A DNA stretch of 64,000 nucleotides from Scardovia wiggsiae (GCF_051045985.1 NZ_CP157350.1:496001-560000), one strand, 5' to 3'. Shown: positions 1 through 8,781, counted from the stretch's first letter. The notes: generated from the letters alone by a model not told the origin. A program made the numbers and translations.

Positions 1-690
1 GCCCTCTGTATGTGCACTGCCTGGCGTGCTGTTCCGGCTGTGGCCTTGGCCCCCGATTTTACTGTCTTTTTTGCCTTTCCCGCCGTCATTGCCGTTATTG
101 CCGTTATCGCTGCTGTTATTACCGTTTCCGAGCAGGACTGTCGGTGTAACATGCCGGATATCGAACGGTGATTCCTTAGCATAGTATGCTGCCAGGGGAG
201 AGACCTTTTCATAAGGCCTCATGAGCTCTTTGACGCTGGGGAGGTCTTCAGGCTGCACGGCCACATCCGGCGCCGGATCATGGAACTGGAACCCGTCCTG
301 CCCGTACTCCTGGAAGCTTGTGATCGCTGTGAATATCGCACCGTCGCGTTGGGTGGCATTCACCCGCCTGGAGGAGAAAGACCTGCCGTCGCGGAGGTTT
401 TCCACATCAAACAGGACATCCTGATGGATATCGCCTGCCGCTATGAAATATCCGTGGATAGACTGGGGGAGGCGGCCTTCAGGCACAGTTTCCGATGCAG
501 CGACAACAGACTGTGCAATCACCTGTCCGCCATAAACATGCCCGGTAGGGAAGTAGAGGCTTTCGCCCTTGATATACGTATGCTGAAGGCTTGCCGCCGG
601 CTCTCCCAGCGACAGGACATCTATGAGACGGTTGACAGGCGATTGCGCAGATCCTGTAGGGGTACTGCGGCCAGGCATATTTTCGGACAT
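1..690 (-). CDS. tesB: Acyl-CoA thioesterase II, TesB-like (3' end outside the window)
   Basis: Predicted to hydrolyse acyl-CoA to free acid and CoA. The start is the ATG at 690-688 and the frame is open to the window edge, giving 230 residues. The N-terminal half matches TesB well: GGQVIAQ near residue 54, HGYFIAAGD near 77, and LRDGRSFSSRRV near 97, followed by an IFTAITSFQ strand. These belong to the first hotdog domain. From about residue 180 the protein enters an Asn/Gly/Asp/Lys-rich stretch of some 50 residues that has no counterpart in ordinary TesB. It probably sits between the two hotdog domains; the second domain should lie beyond base 1. Similar low-complexity insertions occur in several other enzymes of this window. 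The family call is strong from the motifs; the physiological substrate is unknown. Confidence 0.85.
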   Translation of the reverse strand, partial: MSENMPGRSTPTGSAQSPVNRLIDVLSLGEPAASLQHTYIKGESLYFPTGHVYGGQVIAQSVVAASETVPEGRLPQSIHGYFIAAGDIHQDVLFDVENLRDGRSFSSRRVNATQRDGAIFTAITSFQEYGQDGFQFHDPAPDVAVQPEDLPSVKELMRPYEKVSPLAAYYAKESPFDIRHVTPTVLLGNGNNSSDNGNNGNDGGKGKKDSKIGGQGHSRNSTPGSAHTEG

Positions 691-770
691 AGCTTTATTG
701 TATTCGCTGGCGTGATAAAAAGCTGGGAACCGCCTGTCCGTTATGTGCAGCTGTTACTCGTATACACCTG

Positions 771-2450
771 CTATTCACGGGTAAGTTTGCGGTGCAGGCG
801 GTGCGGCTTGGAGGCCTCTTCGCCCAGGCGCTGTACTTTGTTCTCCTGGTATGACTGGAAGTTGCCTTCGAACCAGTACCAGTTGGCAGGGTTTTCGTCA
901 TCGCCCTCCCATGCGAGGATGTGGGTCGCAATACGGTCAAGGAACCAGCGGTCATGGGAAACGACTACAGCGCATCCGGGGAATGCGATAAGCGCATTTT
1001 CCAGACTTTCCAGTGTTTCCACATCCAGATCGTTCGTCGGCTCATCAAGAAGCAGAAGGTTCCCGCCCTGTTTCAAAGTAAGCGCCAGGTTCAGGCGGTT
1101 GCGTTCACCCCCGGAAAGCACGCCCGTCGGCTTCTGCTGGTCTGACCCTTTGAAGCCAAAGCTGGCAACATATGCGCGGGTGGGTACTTCAATGCCGCCC
1201 ACTTCAATGAAATCATTACCGTCGGAAACTGCTTCCCATAAATTCTTATTGGGGTCCAGCCCTTCGCGGTTCTGATCAACATAAGAGACCTTTACGGTAT
1301 CGCCAATTTCCAGGTTCCCGCTTGTCAGCGGTTCCAGGCCTACAATAGTCTTGAACAGCGTAGTCTTACCGACACCGTTAGGGCCTATGACGCCAACGAT
1401 GCCGTTGCGCGGCAGGGTGAAGCTCAGGTCGTCGATAAGCACCCGGTCGCCGAAAGCCTTATGGATATGTGAAGCCTCAAGGACTTTGGAACCCATCCGC
1501 GGCCCCGGCGGGATCTGGATCTCTGAGAAATCAAGCTTCCTGGAGTTCCTGGCCTCAGCTTCCATCTGTTCATACCGTTCGAGGCGCGCCTTGTTCTTTG
1601 CCTGGCGCGCTTTCGGCGAACTCCGCACCCACTCGAGCTCGCTGTTGAGCCGCCTGGCGAGTTTGGCATCTTTCTGCCCCTGGACTTCAAGGCGCTTGGC
1701 CTTGGTCTCCAGATACGTGGTGTAGTTCCCTTTGTACGGATACAGATGCCCGCGGTCAACTTCGCAGATCCATTCCGCAACGTTGTCAAGGAAATACCGG
1801 TCGTGGGTCACTGCGAGCACGGCGCCTTTATACGTGTGGAGGAACTGCTCCAGCCACAGGATCGATTCCGCATCCAGGTGGTTGGTCGGCTCGTCAAGCA
1901 GCAGCAGGTCAGGGGCTTCAAGCAGAAGTTTGCACAGTGCTACACGGCGGCGTTCGCCTCCTGACAGCACTTTCACCGGGGTATCAGGATCTGGGCACTG
2001 CAGGGCGTCCATCGCCTGGGACAGCTGGCTTTCCAGATCCCAGCCGTTTGCAGCATCGATCTCAGTCTGCAGTTCGCCCATTTCTGCCATAAGAGCGTCA
2101 AAATCGGCATCCGGGTAAGCCATTTCTTCGCCAATCTCATTGAAGCGGCGAACTTTCTTCTGGATATCGCCGAATGCCATTTCAATGTTTTCGCCGACTG
2201 TTTTGTCTTCGTCAAGCGGCGGTTCCTGCTGGAGTATGCCTACCGTATAGCCGGGTGTCAGTGTTGATTCGCCGTTTGATACCGTGTCAAGCCCCGCCAT
2301 GATTTTCAGCAGCGTGGATTTGCCCATGCCGTTAGGGCCGACGACGCCGATTTTGGCGCCGGGAAGGAAGCTCAGCGTCACATCATTAAGGATGACGCGG
2401 TCTCCAAAAGCCTTGCGGGCGTTTATCATCTGATAAATAAATTCAGCCAA
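771..2450 (-). CDS. ettA: Energy-dependent translational throttle protein EttA (ABC-F)
   Basis: Cytosolic ABC-F ATPase of 559 residues. In the family, EttA binds the ribosomal E site and gates entry of initiated ribosomes into elongation according to ATP/ADP level. Two ATPase domains are visible: Walker A GPNGMGKS near residue 38, signature LSGGERRR, and Walker B LLLLDEPTNHLD, then in the second half GPNGVGKTT, LSGGERNR and LLLLDEPTNDLD. The first domain carries the EttA-type arm with the ANGWDLESQLSQAMDAL segment, which separates EttA from Uup and the resistance ABC-Fs. A lysine/arginine-rich linker joins the halves. There are no membrane segments. The gene is transcribed away from the inverted-repeat region that starts about 180 bp upstream. 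Length is normal for EttA. Confidence 0.95.
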   Translation of the reverse strand: MAEFIYQMINARKAFGDRVILNDVTLSFLPGAKIGVVGPNGMGKSTLLKIMAGLDTVSNGESTLTPGYTVGILQQEPPLDEDKTVGENIEMAFGDIQKKVRRFNEIGEEMAYPDADFDALMAEMGELQTEIDAANGWDLESQLSQAMDALQCPDPDTPVKVLSGGERRRVALCKLLLEAPDLLLLDEPTNHLDAESILWLEQFLHTYKGAVLAVTHDRYFLDNVAEWICEVDRGHLYPYKGNYTTYLETKAKRLEVQGQKDAKLARRLNSELEWVRSSPKARQAKNKARLERYEQMEAEARNSRKLDFSEIQIPPGPRMGSKVLEASHIHKAFGDRVLIDDLSFTLPRNGIVGVIGPNGVGKTTLFKTIVGLEPLTSGNLEIGDTVKVSYVDQNREGLDPNKNLWEAVSDGNDFIEVGGIEVPTRAYVASFGFKGSDQQKPTGVLSGGERNRLNLALTLKQGGNLLLLDEPTNDLDVETLESLENALIAFPGCAVVVSHDRWFLDRIATHILAWEGDDENPANWYWFEGNFQSYQENKVQRLGEEASKPHRLHRKLTRE

Positions 2451-2631
2451 CGTATGTCCTGTTCTCTGTCTGCAGTTCTGGCCGCTCAGGGCTTTGAAGG
2501 TCCTCAGCCCTTAGTTTCCGCGGTTATTTCCAAGGTTTTACAACGGCTCCAATAATACTGGATATGTGTGACGATGCGCGTATTGCGGAGATGAGGCGGT
2601 GGAAAGCATCTGTTCTCCACCTTCCCATATG

Positions 2632-2716
2632 CTGGTGGTAAAACACGCAGATATAAAAATAGGAATCGCTGAAAAACCGTCGAATTAGATTTTATATATG
2701 CGTGTTTTACCACCAG
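2632..2716. repeat. Long near-perfect inverted repeat (27-bp arms, 31-bp spacer)
   Basis: The left arm 2632-2658 begins CTGGTGGTAAAACACGCA. The right arm 2690-2716 ends with its exact complement TGCGTGTTTTACCACCAG. The arms match at 26 of 27 positions, the one difference being at 2650 against 2698. The spacer is AT-rich. There is no T-run typical of a terminator, and it lies upstream of two divergent genes, so a regulator site, a cruciform, or a remnant of a small mobile element are all possible. No copy of the full arm was noticed elsewhere in the window. Confidence 0.8.
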
Positions 2717-2868
2717 GGATGAATCGTACGGCAGAAATACAGAAAATAAAATTAAAATACATCCTGTTTTTAGCGGATAATTAGCAGATAAATAGTCTGC
2801 CCAAGGCGCCCCAATCAGCTTGACTGGCTTATTGGCATGGAATCCGGCTTAGAGTTCAGATAGGCGGC

Positions 2869-2874
2869 TATAAT
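2869..2874 (+). promoter_or_regulatory. Putative -10 box of the DUF4097-type gene
   Basis: A perfect TATAAT lies 27 bp before the chosen ATG. No good -35 is present at 16-18 bp (the region 2846-2851 reads GGCTTA). The call therefore rests on the -10 and its position. Confidence 0.4.
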
Positions 2875-2901
2875 AGAGGTATATGTGTGAAAGGAAACAC
2901 G

Positions 2902-3582
2902 ATGAGCGACAAAGACGGCAAAAAAGATAATAAAGGCGCCGAGGACGGCAGGGATGAGCATCACGCCAGTTTTAACGGGAAAACGATGGTGGGGCTGAAG
3001 CTCAACCTTGCAGGTGTTGGCTGCAGCGTCAATGTGGGTGAGGCTGAATCGCTTGAGTTTGAGAATTGCAAGAAGTCGGATTTCTTTATTGAATATGCTG
3101 ATTCGGTCCTGACTGTCAGGCGCAAGAAGCCGCTGCTCAAGAATATTTTTGTCCTTACTGATACTGATATACCGCGGGTGAAGATCACTCTTCCTGCTCG
3201 TGTTCTTAAAAGCACCAAGATCAAGCTGAATGGGGCTGCCTGTACTGTAAACGGCTTGAATTCAAAGAAACTGACTATCAGGAACAGAGCGGCGAATATC
3301 GATTTGGACAATGTTGATATCGGGACTGCTAAAGTCAGTATTGAGGCCGGGAATGTGAAGTGGCGCAGCGGCGTGCTCCGCGAATCCATGGAACTGGCGT
3401 GCGCTGCCGGCAATGCGACGTTTGAAGGCATCCCGGAAGATTTCGGGTATGATGCGAAACTGCGTGTCGGGAAGCTGTCCCTGGGCTCCCGGCAGATCAG
3501 CGCCTTGACTGCTGCGGACAGTAAAAAAGGCACTCCATTTTTTAAAATCACATGCGACGTTGGGAATGTGTCTATCCGGTAG
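2902..3582 (+). CDS. DUF4097-type (putative adhesin-like) protein
   Basis: Protein of 226 residues from ATG 2902, chosen because AAGGA at 2891-2895 sits six bases before it; an in-frame GTG at 2887 would add five residues. It has no signal peptide or membrane segment. After a charged N-terminus of some 25 residues the sequence is a series of short beta-prone repeats: ITLPARV, KIKLNGAACTVNGL, KLTIRNRAANIDLDNV, KVSIEAGNVKW, ATFEGIP and KITCDVGNVSIR. The recurring AGN(V/A) and N-I-D-L turns suggest a right-handed beta-solenoid as in DUF4097. In that family such proteins often go with DUF1700 or PspC regulators, which are absent here. Function is unknown. The lack of an export signal argues against a true surface adhesin. 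Confidence 0.65.
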   Translation: MSDKDGKKDNKGAEDGRDEHHASFNGKTMVGLKLNLAGVGCSVNVGEAESLEFENCKKSDFFIEYADSVLTVRRKKPLLKNIFVLTDTDIPRVKITLPARVLKSTKIKLNGAACTVNGLNSKKLTIRNRAANIDLDNVDIGTAKVSIEAGNVKWRSGVLRESMELACAAGNATFEGIPEDFGYDAKLRVGKLSLGSRQISALTAADSKKGTPFFKITCDVGNVSIR

Positions 3583-3854
3583 GTTTGGTTTGTCGGCTGA
3601 CACGAATAGGAAGTAATCCTTTTAGGATTGGCGTTACGATAGAAAAGGCAGGTAATGTTGCATATTTCCCAACGGAGCTGGAACAATATCAGATGCTCGG
3701 TTTTAGAAAGAATAGAAACTATCCAAAGTTATATAGTACTGTAAATGACAATGGGACACTGCATTAGTTAGCAGATATGGAAGATACTTTTATGAGACAC
3801 ATCAGTGCGGCGGATTTTACGCGGCGGCTGCTACTATGTACTCCGTAGCGACTT

Positions 3855-3928
3855 GGGGATGTAGCTCAGTCGGTTAGAGCAAACGACTCATAATCGTTCG
3901 GTCCAGGGTTCAAGCCCCTGCATCCCCA
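3855..3928 (+). tRNA. tRNA-Met (anticodon CAT), elongator type
   Basis: A full cloverleaf can be folded. Acceptor strands GGGGATG (3855-3861) and CATCCCC (3921-3927) pair perfectly, with discriminator A at 3928. The D arm is GCTC..GAGC, the anticodon stem AACGA/TCGTT encloses CTCATAA, and the T arm is CAGGG-TTCAAGC-CCCTG. The anticodon stem lacks the three G-C pairs of initiator tRNA and position 1 pairs with 72, so it is an elongator Met or possibly a lysidine-modified Ile tRNA. CCA is not encoded. Confidence 0.93.
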
Positions 3929-4012
3929 CGTACTGCTTCTAGGGCATCGGGTATGAATCGCAAAATGGCCGGGATCCGCTCTTATCCGCTCGCAGAGGAA
4001 TCTTCACGGGAC

Positions 4013-4040
4013 TTGACACGTCGCCCGCAAAGCGTATAAT
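4013..4040 (+). promoter_or_regulatory. Consensus housekeeping promoter of rpmE
   Basis: TTGACA at 4013-4018 and TATAAT at 4035-4040 are both perfect, with a 16-bp spacer. Transcription would start near 4047 and give a leader of about 66 nt before rpmE. Confidence 0.85.
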
Positions 4041-4046
4041 CACTCA

Positions 4047-4112
4047 AGGTTTCCGGTTCACGCCTGCTAAAGGGGCATGGCGACCCGGTTCCCTTAAGTC
4101 CCTAGGAGAAAT
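4047..4112 (+). promoter_or_regulatory. Structured 5' leader of rpmE, candidate L31 autoregulatory leader
   Basis: The leader can form a stem CGCC (4061-4064)/GGCG (4079-4082), possibly extended by CCGG at 4053-4056 with CCGG at 4085-4088. The AGGA Shine-Dalgarno sequence at 4104-4107 follows. Leaders of L31 genes that bind the protein itself are known in actinobacteria; membership here is inferred from position and foldability only. Confidence 0.4.
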
Positions 4113-4325
4113 ATGAAAAAGGATATCCATCCGGAGTACGTACCTACCGAGGTAACCTGCTCATGCGGTAACCACTTCGTTACCCGTTCAACTGTCACAT
4201 CCGGACATATGACCGTAGATGTATGCTCTAACTGCCATCCTTTCTACACCGGTAAGCAGAAGATCCTTGATACCGGCGGCCGCGTTGCCCGCTTCGAGGC
4301 ACGCTACGGCAAGAAGAACAAGTAG
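4113..4325 (+). CDS. rpmE: 50S ribosomal protein L31 (bL31), zinc-binding form
   Basis: Ribosomal protein of 70 residues located at the central protuberance, where it bridges to the small subunit. The N-terminus MKKDIHPEY is typical. Cysteines in CSCGNHF and VDVCSNCHPFYTGKQ form the Zn site of the C+ type, so this is the zinc-replete paralogue rather than the Zn-free YtiA-like form. AGGA lies five bases before the ATG. It has its own strong promoter, a structured leader and a downstream terminator, so it is probably transcribed as a single gene. It opens the rpmE-prfA-prmC order normal for actinobacteria. Confidence 0.97.
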   Translation: MKKDIHPEYVPTEVTCSCGNHFVTRSTVTSGHMTVDVCSNCHPFYTGKQKILDTGGRVARFEARYGKKNK

Positions 4326-4336
4326 CTATACGTTTG

Positions 4337-4372
4337 ACGCCAGGCCCGGCATACGCTGGGGCTGGCGTTTTT
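4337..4372 (+). terminator. Rho-independent terminator of rpmE
   Basis: ACGCCAG (4337-4343) pairs with CTGGCGT (4362-4368) and is followed by a run of T residues. Confidence 0.8.
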
Positions 4373-4547
4373 GTATTCTACATTGTATCTTCCGCTGAGT
4401 TGGCTCTGCACAAAAACAGGCAGGCATAAACAGATATAAACAGGCATAACCCATGCGCCTGGCAACAGGCGCTGAGGGCGCCGGCAGCAGAAGGATGCTG
4501 GCGGTCCCTCATAATATCCCGCACAATATCAAATAAGGAATATACGA

Positions 4548-5642
4548 ATGGCACAGGTTGAAGATTTTCCGGCAGCACAGCTGGCACTGGATGAGTACCA
4601 TGATATTGAGCAGCAGATGAGCACTCCGGAGGTGGCATCGGATCCGGATAAGATACGTAAGCTCGGCCGGCGCCACGCCGAGCTGGCACAGATCGTCTCC
4701 ATATATGAGGAGTACAGGCGCGTTGCAGGCGACCTTGAAGCGGCACAGGAGTTTGCCGCCGAGGATGAAGGCTTCGCCGCGGAAGCCGCCCGGCTGGAGG
4801 CGCAGCTGCCGCAGCTGGAAGAAAAGCTGCGTACAGCGCTGATCCCGCGTGATCCCGACGATGCCCGCGATACGATCATGGAAATCAAAGCAGGCGCCGG
4901 CGGCGAAGAGGCAGCGCTTTTTGCGGGCGACCTGCTGCGTATGTATACCCGGTACGCCGAAAAACGCGGGTGGTCCACTGAGGTCATGAGCCAGAACATG
5001 ACTGAGCTCGGCGGCGTAAAAGACCTTCAGATTGCATTCCGCACTAAAGGGGCGGTGGCGCCTGCCGACGGTGTATGGGCATCGCTCAAATATGAGGGCG
5101 GCGTGCACCGTGTGCAGCGTATCCCCGTGACTGAATCCCAGGGGCGCATCCAGACTTCCGCCGCCGGCGTGATCGTGTTTCCTGAGGCCGATGATGACGA
5201 TGATGAGATAACCATTGATCCTAAAGATCTGAAGATCGACATATTCATGAGTTCCGGTCCCGGCGGGCAGTCAGTAAATACTACGTATTCTGCTGTGCGA
5301 ATGACGCATATCCCTACAGGGATCGTAGTAAGTATGCAGGATGAAAAATCCCAGATACAGAACCGGCAGGCAGCACTGCGTGTCCTCAAGTCACGGCTGC
5401 TGGCAATGAAACATGAGGAGGAAGCCCAGGAGGCCGCTGATATGCGCCACTCCCAGGTCCGCTCCCTTGACCGTTCGGAACGTATCCGCACATACAATTT
5501 CCCCGAGAACCGCATCGTAGACCACCGCACGAATTATAAGGCATACAATCTTGATGCTGTCCTTGACGGCGACCTCCAGGCTGTGATCGATTCCGATATA
5601 CAGGCTGATGAGGAAGCCCGCCTGGCCCGGCAGAACCAGTAG
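4548..5642 (+). CDS. prfA: Peptide chain release factor 1
   Basis: Cytosolic class-I release factor of 364 residues that reads UAA and UAG. The peptidyl-hydrolysis motif GGQ is at residues 239-241 within SSGPGGQSVNTT. The N-terminal helical domain (1-100) and the RF1-type C-terminus (ERIRTYNFPENRIVDHRTN) are intact. TAAGGA precedes the ATG. The Gln of GGQ is the methylation target of PrmC, whose gene starts 76 bp downstream; the two are likely co-expressed. Length is normal. Confidence 0.97.
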   Translation: MAQVEDFPAAQLALDEYHDIEQQMSTPEVASDPDKIRKLGRRHAELAQIVSIYEEYRRVAGDLEAAQEFAAEDEGFAAEAARLEAQLPQLEEKLRTALIPRDPDDARDTIMEIKAGAGGEEAALFAGDLLRMYTRYAEKRGWSTEVMSQNMTELGGVKDLQIAFRTKGAVAPADGVWASLKYEGGVHRVQRIPVTESQGRIQTSAAGVIVFPEADDDDDEITIDPKDLKIDIFMSSGPGGQSVNTTYSAVRMTHIPTGIVVSMQDEKSQIQNRQAALRVLKSRLLAMKHEEEAQEAADMRHSQVRSLDRSERIRTYNFPENRIVDHRTNYKAYNLDAVLDGDLQAVIDSDIQADEEARLARQNQ

Positions 5643-5718
5643 CGGAAGCAGCAGCTGCAGCACAGTACGGCGGCAAGGCTACGGCAGGGTAGCGGGCCAC
5701 TACGATAGATATTGAACA

Positions 5719-6807
5719 ATGGATATTGGGTTTTCTTTCAATTCCCCAGTCGGGGATGTCCTCAGCGGGATTGCGCAGGCTCTGGGGCAGGCAGGCATAG
5801 AACATGCGGATAATGAGGCGCGGCTCCTTCTCAGTTCTACGTTTGGGGTGTCTTCGTCAGATATTACCCTTGCAGTGATTATGGGGACAAGCCTGAAAGA
5901 TCTGCAGTCTGCCGGGCATTGCCCGATCAGCACTGCGGGCGCCCAGGAAAAGAACTTCCAGCTTTTAAGGCAGCGTGTCATGCGCAGGCAGGCTCGGGAA
6001 CCTTTGCAATATATAGTAGGATATGCCCCTTTCAGGTTCCTGAAGATATCCGTGGGACCGGGGGTTTTTATCCCCCGCCCTGAAACAGAGACCCTCGTCC
6101 AGATAGGCCTTGACTGGCTGCGGGATAAAGGGCAAAGTGTCAGCGCGGAAGGGCACAGTGCCGGAGCAGGGGACAGCAGCACCGGAGAGGGGACCGACAG
6201 TACAGGAAAAGGCAGCAAGGCAGGGGAAGGGCAGGGCAATGAGGACGGCCGAAGCGCGGCTCCAGCTCATCCGCGTATTGCCGACCTGTGCGCAGGCAGC
6301 GGGGCAGTGGGGCTTTCAGTGTTAACAGAGTGCCCCGGCACCGAAGTATATGCTGTTGAGCTTAGCGATGATGCGCTGAAATGGGCGCATAAAAATGCGG
6401 ATAAAATCTGCCGGACTGACCCGTCAGCTAAAAACCGCTATCACCTTATCCGCGGCGATGCTACGGATTCTGAGATCGCTGATATCCTCGGAGCGGGCCG
6501 GTTCGACGCTGTCCTGAGCAATCCGCCGTATGTGCCCCTCAGCCGGATACCTCAGCAGCCTGAAGTCCGCGAATATGACCCTGATATCGCTTTATACGGC
6601 GGCTTGGCAGATGGGCTGGATATCCCGCAGAAGATCATCATCAGCAGTTCCCGGCTTTTGCGCCCCGGCGGCCTGCTTGTTATGGAGCATGATATCTCCC
6701 AGGCGGCAGCATTGCGGAGCTTCGCATCACGGCATGGGTTCAGTGATGCCCGGACCTGCCCGGACCTTACAGGCAGGGACCGTTTCCTGGCAGCAATAAA
6801 GCGGTGA
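5719..6807 (+). CDS. prmC: Release factor glutamine methyltransferase PrmC with hydrophilic insertion
   Basis: SAM-dependent enzyme that N5-methylates the GGQ glutamine of RF1 and RF2. At 362 residues it is about 70 longer than usual. The N-terminal helical domain ends in VFIPRPETE. The SAM-binding motif DLCAGSGAVGLS and the substrate-binding NPPY (residues 268-271) are intact. The extra length lies mainly between PRPETE and the SAM motif, where about 45 residues are Gly/Ser/Thr/Glu/Lys-rich with repeated GxG and STG units. In known structures this is a surface loop, so activity is probably kept. The gene follows prfA directly; the next gene of the usual order, tsaC, is displaced to 18615 by the sugar island. 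Confidence 0.94.
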   Translation: MDIGFSFNSPVGDVLSGIAQALGQAGIEHADNEARLLLSSTFGVSSSDITLAVIMGTSLKDLQSAGHCPISTAGAQEKNFQLLRQRVMRRQAREPLQYIVGYAPFRFLKISVGPGVFIPRPETETLVQIGLDWLRDKGQSVSAEGHSAGAGDSSTGEGTDSTGKGSKAGEGQGNEDGRSAAPAHPRIADLCAGSGAVGLSVLTECPGTEVYAVELSDDALKWAHKNADKICRTDPSAKNRYHLIRGDATDSEIADILGAGRFDAVLSNPPYVPLSRIPQQPEVREYDPDIALYGGLADGLDIPQKIIISSSRLLRPGGLLVMEHDISQAAALRSFASRHGFSDARTCPDLTGRDRFLAAIKR

Positions 6808-6825
6808 GCTACTGCTTCAGATAAG

Positions 6826-8592
6826 CTACCGCATCAGGTAAGCTGCAAACGTCTGCGGCGGCAGATGCAGCCGGTATCGGGAGGCATTCCCTTCGATTGT
6901 TTCCCAACGGGGCATACCGCCGATATGCAGGAGCAGGCCGGCAGCAGGGCCAGTCCCAATGTCGAATGCTTCTTCGGATGTCCCCGGATTGACGGCAATA
7001 AGGACAGACTCACCGGACTTCGGGTCTGTCCTGGTATAGGCAAGGCTCCGCATGTCCTCCTGTGCAAAAACTGCTGACAGCCCTGAAGACGGCGAAAGCG
7101 CAGGATGTGCGCGGCGCAGGCTTATGATATCCCGGATGATGCTGAGGAGTGAATGCGGGTCAGCATCCTGTGATTCCACGTTTATGCCGTCATCCGCGCC
7201 GGAAGTGTCTACGGGCAGATAAAGGCGTGAGGGATTGGCAGAAGAGAAGCCGCATGAGGGCGACGCTCCGGCATTATACGGCGCCCACTGCATGGGGGTC
7301 CTGCTGCCGGTCCGCCGGTATCCTCCTTCTTTTGTAGGGATATCGCGGTAATGCATCCCGATCTCATCGCCATAATAAAGGAAAGGTATCCCGGGCATAG
7401 TGAAGACCATCCCGTAGGCCAGGCTTATCTCACGCGCTGTCAGGCGGGGTGCAATACGCGGGGTGTCATGGTTGCAGGTCAGGAAGCTGAAGCTGCCGAG
7501 CAAGTGTGACCTCTCATACTGGGGCAGATAATCTTTGAGGAACCCTACAGGTGATGTTCCTGAATCGGCGTTGAAATAGCTTTTGTCATCATCGCGTACA
7601 AGAGGTGTATCCGTATCCCGCAGCAGCTGGTTGTACCCGTTAGGGTTTCCCCAGCGCCAGTCGAGATAGAAGTCCATATCGAAGCCTGCCTTGAGGGAAA
7701 GCCACGGGCGCCCCCATTCCGATACGAAAGCAGCCTGCGGGAACTCTTCCCTGACAGGTGCAAGCATCCGTTTCCATGCTGCGGTTGTATACGGCTTGTC
7801 GTCAGGATCGAATTTCACCAGCGAATCGGCCATATCAACACGGAAGCCGTCGCATCCGCGTGAAAGCCAGAACTGCATGATATCAACCATTGCGGCTTCG
7901 GTTTCCGCAGCATGCCTGCTTCCCGCCGACTGCTGCCAGGGCTTGCGCGTATGGGCGAACCCGTAATTGAGGGCAGGCTGGCATTTGAAGAAATTCAGTA
8001 TATACGTAGCATCACGCTCGCTTTCGCCTCCTATGAATGGGAGTGAATCGCCGTTGCTGAAGGCGCTGTCGGTCCATATATACCGGTCGGCGAATTCCCC
8101 AGGATCTGCAGACGAGCTGCGTGTGAACCATTCGTGCTCCTCGCTGGTATGCCCCGGGACAAGGTCCAGCAGCACATGCATCCCCCGCCTGTGCGCTTCG
8201 CTGAACAGCCCGATAAGATCATCATTAGTGCCGTACCGCGGCGCAACCAGTTTATAGTTGCGCACATCATAACCGGCATCCTTGAAAGGCGAATCGAAGC
8301 AGGGGTTGATCCACAGGGCATTGCATCCCAGCGACTGTATATAGCCCAGCTTCTGTGTGATGCCGGGGATGTCACCGATCCCGTCACCGTTGGAATCGTA
8401 AAAGCTTTGGGGGTATATCTCATAGAACACTGCATCCTGCAGCCACTGCGGGCTGTCTTTGTGCCATGGGGCTGTACCTTCCGCAATAGGGATCGGCCCG
8501 CTGCCTGCATCTGGGGATGCGGGGCAGCTGCCGCCCTCTGTACTCATCTGCCGGTTCTGCCGTGCTGCCGGTTTTTCTTCAGTACTGGTCAT
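6826..8592 (-). CDS. GH13 alpha-glucosidase/alpha-amylase family enzyme
   Basis: Retaining GH13 glycosidase of 588 residues, predicted cytosolic because no signal peptide is seen. The (beta/alpha)8 start WLQDAVFYEIYPQSF is near residue 49. The catalytic triad is present: nucleophile Asp in DGFRVDMAD, acid/base Glu in FVSEWGRP, and the transition-state Asp in CNHDTPRI. The first 45 residues are low-complexity and poorly conserved, so the true start may be the Met at residue 16; neither start has a good ribosome-binding site. It ends 18 bp from prmC, convergent with it, and is divergent from the MalE-type gene. It probably hydrolyses imported malto- or isomalto-oligosaccharides. It is clearly different from the AglB-like enzyme at 23548; a trehalose synthase-like activity cannot be excluded. 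Confidence 0.85.
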   Translation of the reverse strand: MTSTEEKPAARQNRQMSTEGGSCPASPDAGSGPIPIAEGTAPWHKDSPQWLQDAVFYEIYPQSFYDSNGDGIGDIPGITQKLGYIQSLGCNALWINPCFDSPFKDAGYDVRNYKLVAPRYGTNDDLIGLFSEAHRRGMHVLLDLVPGHTSEEHEWFTRSSSADPGEFADRYIWTDSAFSNGDSLPFIGGESERDATYILNFFKCQPALNYGFAHTRKPWQQSAGSRHAAETEAAMVDIMQFWLSRGCDGFRVDMADSLVKFDPDDKPYTTAAWKRMLAPVREEFPQAAFVSEWGRPWLSLKAGFDMDFYLDWRWGNPNGYNQLLRDTDTPLVRDDDKSYFNADSGTSPVGFLKDYLPQYERSHLLGSFSFLTCNHDTPRIAPRLTAREISLAYGMVFTMPGIPFLYYGDEIGMHYRDIPTKEGGYRRTGSRTPMQWAPYNAGASPSCGFSSANPSRLYLPVDTSGADDGINVESQDADPHSLLSIIRDIISLRRAHPALSPSSGLSAVFAQEDMRSLAYTRTDPKSGESVLIAVNPGTSEEAFDIGTGPAAGLLLHIGGMPRWETIEGNASRYRLHLPPQTFAAYLMR

Positions 8593-8728
8593 GAAGGATA
8601 CTTTAATGCATCATAGGTACCCGTCGGGGAACCTGCAGAAAGTCTTCCTGTGCCCATTTCCTGCGGCCTGCTGAAAATATTACTTAAAAATATTATCGGA
8701 TTTGGTTCGCATTATTCGCGTGTCTGAT

Positions 8729-8781
8729 TTGTACGCAAAATACATTTCTGCTACCATCAAAAGTGAACGTTCTAATTAATA
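8729..8781 (+). promoter_or_regulatory. Promoter and GAACGTTC operator of the MalE-type gene
   Basis: TTGTAC (8729-8734), a 17-bp spacer and TACCAT (8752-8757) form a plausible promoter. The palindrome GAACGTTC (8765-8772) lies just downstream, near the start of transcription, where a LacI-family repressor would act. The 18-bp stretch 8764-8781 matches 16 of 18 positions with 16281-16298 before the second binding-protein gene. Confidence 0.5.

Larger units (their letters stand above)
2451..2901. other. 451-bp non-coding divergent region between ettA and the DUF4097-type gene
   Basis: No convincing gene lies here; the short frames present lack ribosome-binding sites and protein-like composition. 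It must hold the ettA promoter (minus strand) and the promoter of the rightward gene. It contains a 27-bp inverted repeat with a 31-bp spacer (2632-2716) and an AT-rich stretch downstream of it at about 2725-2790. A perfect TATAAT lies at 2869-2874 close to the rightward gene. Confidence 0.7.

Noticed and set aside
280..1275. Long open frame on the plus strand (331 codons)
   Set aside because: It lies antisense to tesB and ettA, both of which have clear family motifs. Its translation is rich in Arg, Ser and Cys and has no family resemblance.
3552..3767. 71-codon plus-strand frame after the DUF4097-type gene
   Set aside because: It starts inside the preceding gene, lacks a ribosome-binding site and shows no protein-like pattern. 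The stretch 3583-3854 seems to hold only the tRNA promoter.
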